A DNA stretch of 64,000 nucleotides from Diphasiastrum complanatum (lineage: Eukaryota > Streptophyta > Lycopodiopsida > Lycopodiales > Lycopodiaceae): NCBI GenBank assembly GCA_029204225.1, contig CM055106.1, positions 44,771,313-44,835,312 on the forward strand. Direction: 5' to 3'. A model generated the notes under the pieces. It saw only the letters and a program-made list of their open reading frames with translations, made no database searches and was not told where the DNA came from. Within the stretch, counting starts at the first letter, position 1, and every line of letters starts with the position of its first letter. Below, piece after piece: positions 57,866-64,000 of the stretch. The position numbers were made by a program, and so were the translations under genes.

Positions 57866-58356
57866 GCACGTGGCACGCCCTTTCTTTTTGCCACGCGTTT
57901 CAATATTCTAGGGTTTGAGATTTTTTCATTGCCACGCGTGGCAAAAAAAAATGAAAGGGCGTGGCACTGCCACGCACCTATTTTTTTTTGCCATGCGTGG
58001 CAATAAAAAATCATTGTCCCTGGAATAATGCCACACGTGAAAAAATTCCAAAAATTGATGTGGCACTACCATGCGTGGTAGTGCCACGGTCTATTTAATC
58101 CGGCAACAATTTCTCTGATAGACTTGGCATGCTTGTGCCACACGTGGCTGTGCCACGCATTTGAATTTTGAACCACCTGCCGCTCAAAGGGAACGCCGGT
58201 CCCAGATTTTGTACTTGCGTGGCTTAGCCACGCGTGGCTGTGCCATGCGGCCATTGCCACGCTTGTTGCCACGCCATAGCCATGCAATTTGCCACGTGAA
58301 ACCAAATTGGTCCGTGATGCATCATGTGTTGTTTGCGTGGCTATGACGTGGCAAAC
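57866..58356. repeat. Island of GCCACGCGTGGC palindromes
   Basis: Roughly twenty words of the type TGCCACGCGTGGCA or CACGTGGC in 490 bp, many themselves palindromic (for example TTGCCACGCGTGGCAA near 57928). A 28-bp near-palindrome (GTGGCACTACC...GGTAGTGCCAC) lies at 58060-58087. CpG-rich compared with neighbours. Frames through it are low complexity in composition (His/Ala/Trp-rich) and not called. Confidence 0.88.
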
Positions 58357-58839
58357 AACAATTATCTGTTGTTACGTTAGTTGCAGGTTAATAGATCTTT
58401 TGTTGAAAGATTTATTTGTTAACTTAGACATAAATTTGCATAAGAATCTAAATGTGACATTGTACTAGTACAATTGAGATATACACCTGGACATTTGAGA
58501 TTTCTAAATCCTTGGTTACTCCTAGATAAAATTAATTGTGTGAAGAGAATTCACTAGAATGATTGGGTCTGACCTGGTACTGTACGGAATCAGATGCTCA
58601 GACACGTGTGAGGAACATCCAATTTCAGTTTGGGAGTTCTATTTCATGTTTGATCCAAAAATCTTGCTTGATAGCTTGTTTTGAAGCTATTTTTGTCTAG
58701 TTTTTTATGTAATCAGTTTCATTCCATTTGGTTGAGCCAATCAAAAGTTATAAGCTTTTGAAGAGGGTTAGGTAGGGCACCTAGACCTGGGTGGACACAT
58801 TTGGTTTGGTCAAGAGATTGCTTGTTTGATTCAAAATCA
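58357..58839. other. Spacer before element D
   Basis: No LTR or PBS of element D could be identified here, although a CACGTGTGAGG word near 58602 resembles those in other copia leaders. Probably part of the D leader with the 5' LTR lost. Confidence 0.45.
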
Positions 58840-60589
58840 TAGTTGAATGCTTACGAATCTTATCTATATGTGATCTAGGCATTGTTTTGAGATCTTAGCC
58901 ATTTTGTTTTATGCAATATCATTGTATTTGAGTTAAATTTGGTTTCTTAGTGTATTTCACACGTGCTAAGAGTGTTTGATCCTAACTTTGACCATACTCC
59001 ATCATTTGATGTGAAGTAGATCTATTTTTGGAGAGATTGAGATAGCTAGTGAGAATCATCTCACAGTTAGTTGCAAGATCTTGCATAGGAGATGGTAGCA
59101 CACCATTATTAGATCCTATAGTGAGAGAGAAGCAAAAAATTTTGTTCATCACTTTTATTTATCTCCACTTTACATGACTTCAATGAGTTCATACTTGTTG
59201 CAACCAAGTGAGAGATTATCTACTTCCAATCATTCAATATGGAAGTTGAGGATGGAGTCCATCTTGATACTCCAAGATGTGATGGACATTGTACTTGGGA
59301 TTGAGGAGGAGCCTCAAGTCCTCCAAAAAGTACAAAAATACAAGAAGAGAGCTAGGATGGCTCTCCAATACATTAAGATGAATGTCTCTAATGAGATATT
59401 GAGGGAGATTGGTGATTGTTCTACATCCAAGGAAGCTTGGGATTGTCTCAAGTCCATCTATGAGGCTAAGAACACCTCTAGGCTCCTCACTCTTATAAAT
59501 CAAATCTTCCAAAGTAGTCAAAAGAGTGACGAGAGTGCATCTAATTATGTTTTGAGAGTCAAGGATATTCATAGGGAGCTTGCATGTATTGTGACTCAAT
59601 CAATCAAAGTGAGCTAGTCCAAGTCATTCCCAATGGCTTAAGAGATGAATATGACAATCTTATCCAATCCTATGCCATTAAGGAGGAGCTACCAAATTTG
59701 GAGGCCCTTCAAAGTGTGCTTATTTCTGAAGAATCAAGACAAGAGTACAAACTCTTGAGGATGGACAAGCTATCACTCAATCATGATGATGGCAAAGTTC
59801 TATTTTCCAAACACAAAGAGAGGAGTAAGAAGCAACACCATCACTTCTCTAATGATAAAGCTAAAGACCAAGATGGAGAGGAGGAAAAAACCTCTCATGC
59901 TTCTACTTCAAATCTCAAGAAGAAGAAGATCAAGTGCTTTTATTGTGGCAAGAAAGGCCATTATGCCACCAATTGCTTCAAGAAGAAGAATCAACTCAAT
60001 CAAGCCAACATCACCAATGAGAAAGAAGACTATATTGCAAGTGATGGAGAAGGCTCTCTTATGGCATCAAGCTTCTCCTCTTCCACCTTCAACAAGGATG
60101 ACTCATGGTATATTGATAGTGGAGCATCTTCACATACGTGTGGCTCCAAGCACTTTTTTTCATCTATTATGCCTTATGATGGAGCCAAGAAGACCATATA
60201 CATTGCAAGCAAGCATGAGTGCAATATTGAAGGAGTAGGGATTATTCCCTTGAAGCTTGCATCTTCTAAAGATCTCTTTCTCAACAATGTTCTTTTTGTC
60301 CCAAAGATTACAAAGAACATCCTTGCATATGGATCAAGATTTGAAGGCATCTACAAATTGGATCCAAGCGAGAGTGCAAACTCTCTTGATGTTTTTTATA
60401 TGTGCAATATTTCAAAGGAGGATGATCACACAAGATGCACATATCTTTTCTCTTCAAGTATTATGGTGTATGATTATTCCTTATTATTCAAAGCATATGT
60501 TGAGAAGAAATTCTCATTGAAGATCAAAGCTTTGAGGAGTATTGGAGCTCTTGAAGGAATAGCACCATATGAAGTTTCAAGATGAAGCC
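58840..60589 (+). pseudogene. Copia element D: leader, gag, protease, deleted integrase
   Basis: The leader matches that of C (GAGATCTTAGCCATTTTG, TGCAAGATCTTGCATAGGAG). Gag starts at 59174 (MTSMSSYLLQPSERL). A single-base deletion near 59591 shifts the frame (C reads CATTGGTGACTC, D reads TATTGTGACTC), and Gag continues in the 59584-60585 frame: YAIKEELPNLEALQ, CFYCGKKGHYATNC (near 59936), protease WYIDSGASSH (near 60110). After ITKNILAYGS the integrase zinc region is gone. A fragment with KAYVEKKFSLKIKALRS runs directly into GALEGIAPYEV, which skips the integrase core. RT and RNase H are absent. Confidence 0.9.
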
Positions 60590-61510
60590 TAAGGTTGATC
60601 ACCTTAGTGAACTTGGTAGTGATACTCATATGATTTCAAGAAGATCTTCAAGATGCATGGCCTAGTCTTTATGGCTCACCTTACATGGCAAAGAGGGGCA
60701 TCTTTCATGTTGTATCTACAACAACACATTCATATATGCTTCTCTTCCTTTGCTTGATATGCTATCTTGCTTCATTGAATTTTTTGGATCTCGAAGTTCA
60801 AGAAAAGCTATACTAGTTTTGTATAATGCTTATGGTATGGACATGTTTCTTGTCATTATTGACTTAGATATGTTTCCAATACTTTTTGAAAGCAAGATAT
60901 TGTATTGTCAAAAGTATGCTCTTGGTTCTAGTAAGAACAAGATTGAGCTTGTTACTCACTTTTTTGAAAATCATGTTTTCACATGTTTTGAGGCAAATTG
61001 TAAACTCCTCTTGAGATTAAGTGAAGCATCCAAAGTGGACACTTACATCCTTGAAATATTAACTAGCCTAAAACAGATCAAGATAGTCTTTGATATCAAG
61101 ATTAGATCCATCATGGATATAGTTCATTGTATGTGGACTAGTCAAGCTAGAAAGCATAATCTTGATAGTCATCATTGTTTCACATCTTATGATCTTGATC
61201 TCCATGATCCTTATGAGGCTTGGAAGCCTCGGATTTCTCTACTTATGGTGCATCCATCATGCAAGTGGAACTTTCAAAGCAAAGATCATCATCAAGCATG
61301 GAGGAAGCCCATGATCATGGTGGCATGTTGGTGGAGCACTCTTCAAAGGCATTGGCAAGAGATCTCTACCAAAGAGATCTTATCATGGATATGGTGAGGG
61401 TGCTACTATGATGGATCCATTGGCTGATCTTCACTTCTTATGCATACCAAAGGATCCACTCAAAAAGATTTACAAACTTCTCAAGTGATCTAGTACCTTT
61501 CCAAGCTATT
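60590..61510 (+). other. Unidentified sequence in place of RT/RNase H in element D
   Basis: Between the integrase tail and the polypurine tract lies about 0.9 kb that does not translate as RT or RNase H in any frame I read. A 215-codon open frame at 60750-61397 (plus) starts MLDMLSCFIEFFGSRSS; it is rich in Ile/Leu/Phe and includes KNKIELVTHFFENHVFTC. I recognise no family. It may be captured DNA, heavily scrambled pol, or a lineage-specific insertion. Confidence 0.4.
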
Positions 61511-61520
61511 TTTTGAGGAG
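61511..61520 (+). promoter_or_regulatory. Polypurine tract of element D
   Basis: TTTTGAGGAG lies directly before TGTGAGAAATT of the 3' LTR. Confidence 0.8.
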
Positions 61521-62303
61521 TGTGAGAAATTGGCAAAAATCTAGCTTGGTATCTTTATGAAAGAAGTTTGTAAGTGAATCTCACATGTGTGGAGGATGTT
61601 CCCACGTGTGGAGAATTGTGAATTAAATTAAAAATGTTAGATATAGGGGTCTTACGTTTTTTGTATCAAGCATCTAGGTGTAGGATGTTGATAGGGTCAA
61701 ATTTGGCATAGATGGCAAATTATCCATTTCCAATTGTAATGCCACTATTGAGTCAAAATAGAGTAGGAGGCCAAAATCGAGCCAATTAGAGTGTAGAAAA
61801 GTGTAATGCTTTTGTTTGATGAGATTTAAGAAGTCCAATAGGATTTAGAGGTGGAACCATGAGTGGTCCACTAGAATTTAAGATATGCTTGAAAATGGTC
61901 CAATAGAATTTAGAGGTGAATGGATCAATGGTCCAATAGGATTAAGAGGTGGCAAAAGTGTGGTCCAATCATGATTGAGCATTGTGGTAGCTCATGGATC
62001 TATAAGTATCATTGTACTTCTCATTTGGATCTAATTGATTTTGAGATTGAGTGGATTTTGTGAGTAATTGGTTTTCTAGCTTTCTCTCTCTACCTGAGAG
62101 CTCATGATGATTTTCTCTCTCTACACGAGGAGAGCAACTTGTTTTTACTTAGATTATTTTTGGAACACTTCCCACACGTGTGAGTGAGAGTTGGAAGTGA
62201 TTGAATGCATGTAGTAGTGTGTTTTTGCCATGGAATCAAAGATAGATCTTGAATCTCAATCTAGTCTTGATCTTGGTGCATCTACACACCTTAGGAGATC
62301 ACA
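61521..62303 (+). repeat. 3' LTR of element D, 783 bp
   Basis: TGTGAGAAATTGG to TTAGGAGATCACA, with TGTGA/TCACA inverted ends. It contains CACATGTGTGGAGG and CCCACACGTGTGAG words, and five copies of a 32-bp motif (GGTCCAATAGAATTTAGAGGTG type) at about 61833-61975. It is the reference copy for the partial or solo LTRs at 880, 15244, 36226 and 38354. Confidence 0.88.
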
Positions 62304-62640
62304 AGTACATGTTGTGGACAGTCCACATCCGGCCCTGAGGACCTTCGGTGCCGTTAGTTGTCCCGCGTAATGGCCTTCACAGGCTGAATCATGACATTCT
62401 TTCAAAACAAAACCAACCTCTCCGGGTGTGATACACAACAACAAAATGAGCGATTTCCGACACAAGGTTCCGACGGATTCAAAAAAATTTCATAATCCGT
62501 CGGAATTTGACACAATAATATGGCGGAATCCGACATAAAGAAAAAAAAAATTGACAAATTTTTTTTTTTGCCGAATTTTTTTTTTTTTTTTTACGGATGT
62601 CGAATCTTGTTGGTTTAACTACACAAAATATACAATACAA
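62304..62640. mobile_element. Possible CACTA-type transposon terminal fragment
   Basis: TTCCGACGGATT (62468-62479) pairs perfectly with AATCCGTCGGAA (62494-62505), and further TCCGACA words follow near 62528. Subterminal TCCGACGG/CCGTCGGA repeats are typical of plant CACTA transposons. I did not find a CACTA terminus or a transposase, so this is tentative. Long A and T runs follow. Confidence 0.35.
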
Positions 62641-64000
62641 GGAAGATAGTGTACAAGAAAAAGTTACAAATAAATAAATCTTAGTTGCACATAACAAAAC
62701 AAAAGAATCGTACTTAGAATGAGACATATGGAATTGATAGAATTGAGAAGAAGCGCCAAAAGCCAATCTCCAACAATCTCCTGCAAGAATAAAAAATAAG
62801 AAAACCTTCATTTTGAGAAATACAGTTGCTATGTGAGCTTGTCGTGGAGAGTGTTTTCTATCTGTGTTACTGTGTAGCATGATCTGTGTTCCTGTTCGAA
62901 GCAAATTCTAAGTATAAAAACTTGACATGTACACTTGGTTCAAACACACAAAGATCAGATCAAATCACCCCTTTTGGAATCCCTCTTGCCCCAAATAATC
63001 TCACTCTTGAGATTTGGAATGGACATGAAATGGTTTGATAACAATCTATGTCAAGAATTTTTCACCAAGCTTAAAAAATTAGACATCTAGAGATTCACAA
63101 AGATCCCAACCATGCATGACCTCTCAAATATGGACTCCTCCCTGTTCAAGACTCCCAATGGGATCAAAACTTGACCCTCACACTCTCACAAAGAAAGTTG
63201 AATAGAACTTATTTGACTTTCATACATACAATGTCAAATTTTGCTCAAAAAATTGAATTCATTCCTATTGGACTCCACCAAGTACTAATGACTCTACCTT
63301 TTGAGAGTTGGAATGAAATTTAAATTTGCAAAAAATGTGATGCTTCTCTCTCAATAAGATATGTGCATTAAAGAGCTAATGCCACTCAGCAAGATTTGAC
63401 CACCATGAAGAAGACAAGTTTTCCACCAAAGTCAAGAAATGAGTTACTAGTTCTTGCCCGAAGACATGTACCTGTATGGCCTGCAGACAGAGAATGAAGT
63501 ACTAACAAGTTAGAATGCTTAGAAATCACAAAACATCAAGACTAGCATTGAAATTACTCAAGATATGCCTGAGAAACCAAGATCTCACTTCATTGATATT
63601 TATGGCCAAATGTGGGTGTATATATACAAGTGTGGGAGCTCGAGCTGCAGCTGATTTGGCATGTGTGGGTGCCTAGTCACCAATGGATCTTCCAATCATA
63701 TTCATTTTTGCACATGGCCAATGGATTCTTAACTTATAGTCCACCTCCTTGAGTTGAGGGATTTCCTAACATATAGGGACTTACATAAATATCTTCTACA
63801 ACCATAAACTTTCAAGCTATTGATATGTACACACATGTGACCTGTACTACACATGTGGAAAGTCACTCCTAACTTCATGTTGTAGCATTTTCTACCACTA
63901 GAATGGTGCCAAGTGGCATAATACTACTAAACAAGTTTTTGGCCAATTTAGCCACTAGTTTCCAAATTAAATGAGATGTACACGTTATATGACCTATCTA
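62641..64000 (-). other. Unassigned end region, LTR-like in its last 500 bp
   Basis: No coding domain seen. At about 63830-63970 there are ACACACATGTGAC and CACATGTGG words and TTTTGGCCAATTTAGCCACTAG, similar in style to the end of the copy A/B LTR (TTTAGCCAATTTAGGCCTCAAACTAG). This may be a minus-strand LTR running off the window. Confidence 0.35.

Overview
This window is nuclear DNA of a land plant with a large, transposon-filled genome. Evidence: plant-type Ty1/copia and Ty3/gypsy retrotransposons with plant primer-binding sites, CCCTAAA-like (plant telomere type) degenerate repeats, long CT/GA/TA microsatellites, no operons, and AT-rich spacer. The lineage cannot be fixed from the sequence alone; a fern or gymnosperm would fit the repeat density, but that is a guess. 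No conserved host gene is recognised. The best host-gene candidates are two small ORFs on the minus strand at 42.3-43.2 kb that encode signal-peptide precursors.

Layout. 0-7.7 kb: an old LTR fragment split by a complete, apparently intact copia element (copy A, 1250-7681, minus strand, 655-bp LTRs, TSD AATAT). 7.7-15.7 kb: a graveyard of copia remnants: a minus-strand gag-integrase deletion fusion, a plus-strand gag piece, a plus-strand element with PBS, gag, protease and half an integrase joined to unknown sequence, and an internally deleted element C whose gag is split by an insertion of about 950 bp. 15.9-22.7 kb: a decayed Ty3/gypsy region ending in a polypurine tract and a 623-bp LTR. 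24.6-30.0 kb: copia element E, with a full gag-pol but four stops, one frameshift and a truncated 5' LTR. 31-38 kb: GA/CT microsatellites, a 63-bp-arm hairpin, a GC-rich hairpin island, an LTR pair with a gypsy-type PBS and only about 280 bp between the repeats, a 777-bp solo LTR with a 5-bp TSD, and a gag-like relic. 38.3-39.3 kb: a minus-strand copia 3' end. 40.5-41.5 kb: a poly-C tract, a tRNA-derived SINE-like dimer and a 119-bp tandem repeat. 41.7-43.2 kb: the candidate secreted-peptide ORFs. 43.8-48.2 kb: four related Helitron-like units, three of them head-to-tail, with an 80-bp perfect palindrome and a 91-bp nested palindrome. 48.4-49.7 kb: a GCCACATGGC-rich satellite-like array. 50.0-56.5 kb: copia copy B, collinear with copy A without indels but with its own TSD (ACCAA). 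56.5-58.4 kb: telomere-like degenerate repeats, then an island of GCCACGCGTGGC palindromes. 58.8-62.3 kb: copia element D (same family as C), whose reverse transcriptase region is replaced by unrelated sequence. The end shows CACTA-like inverted repeats and LTR-like DNA.

How the parts relate. A and B are the only elements that look capable of making a full Gag-Pol polyprotein. E, C, D and the other fragments belong to related copia families that have decayed by point mutation and internal deletion. Across the copia families the pol reading frame runs through the polypurine tract into the LTR. Many LTRs and leaders carry a CACACGTGTG-type palindrome, and one LTR family carries a 32-bp internal repeat. 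All coordinates, alignments and mismatch counts were made by eye.
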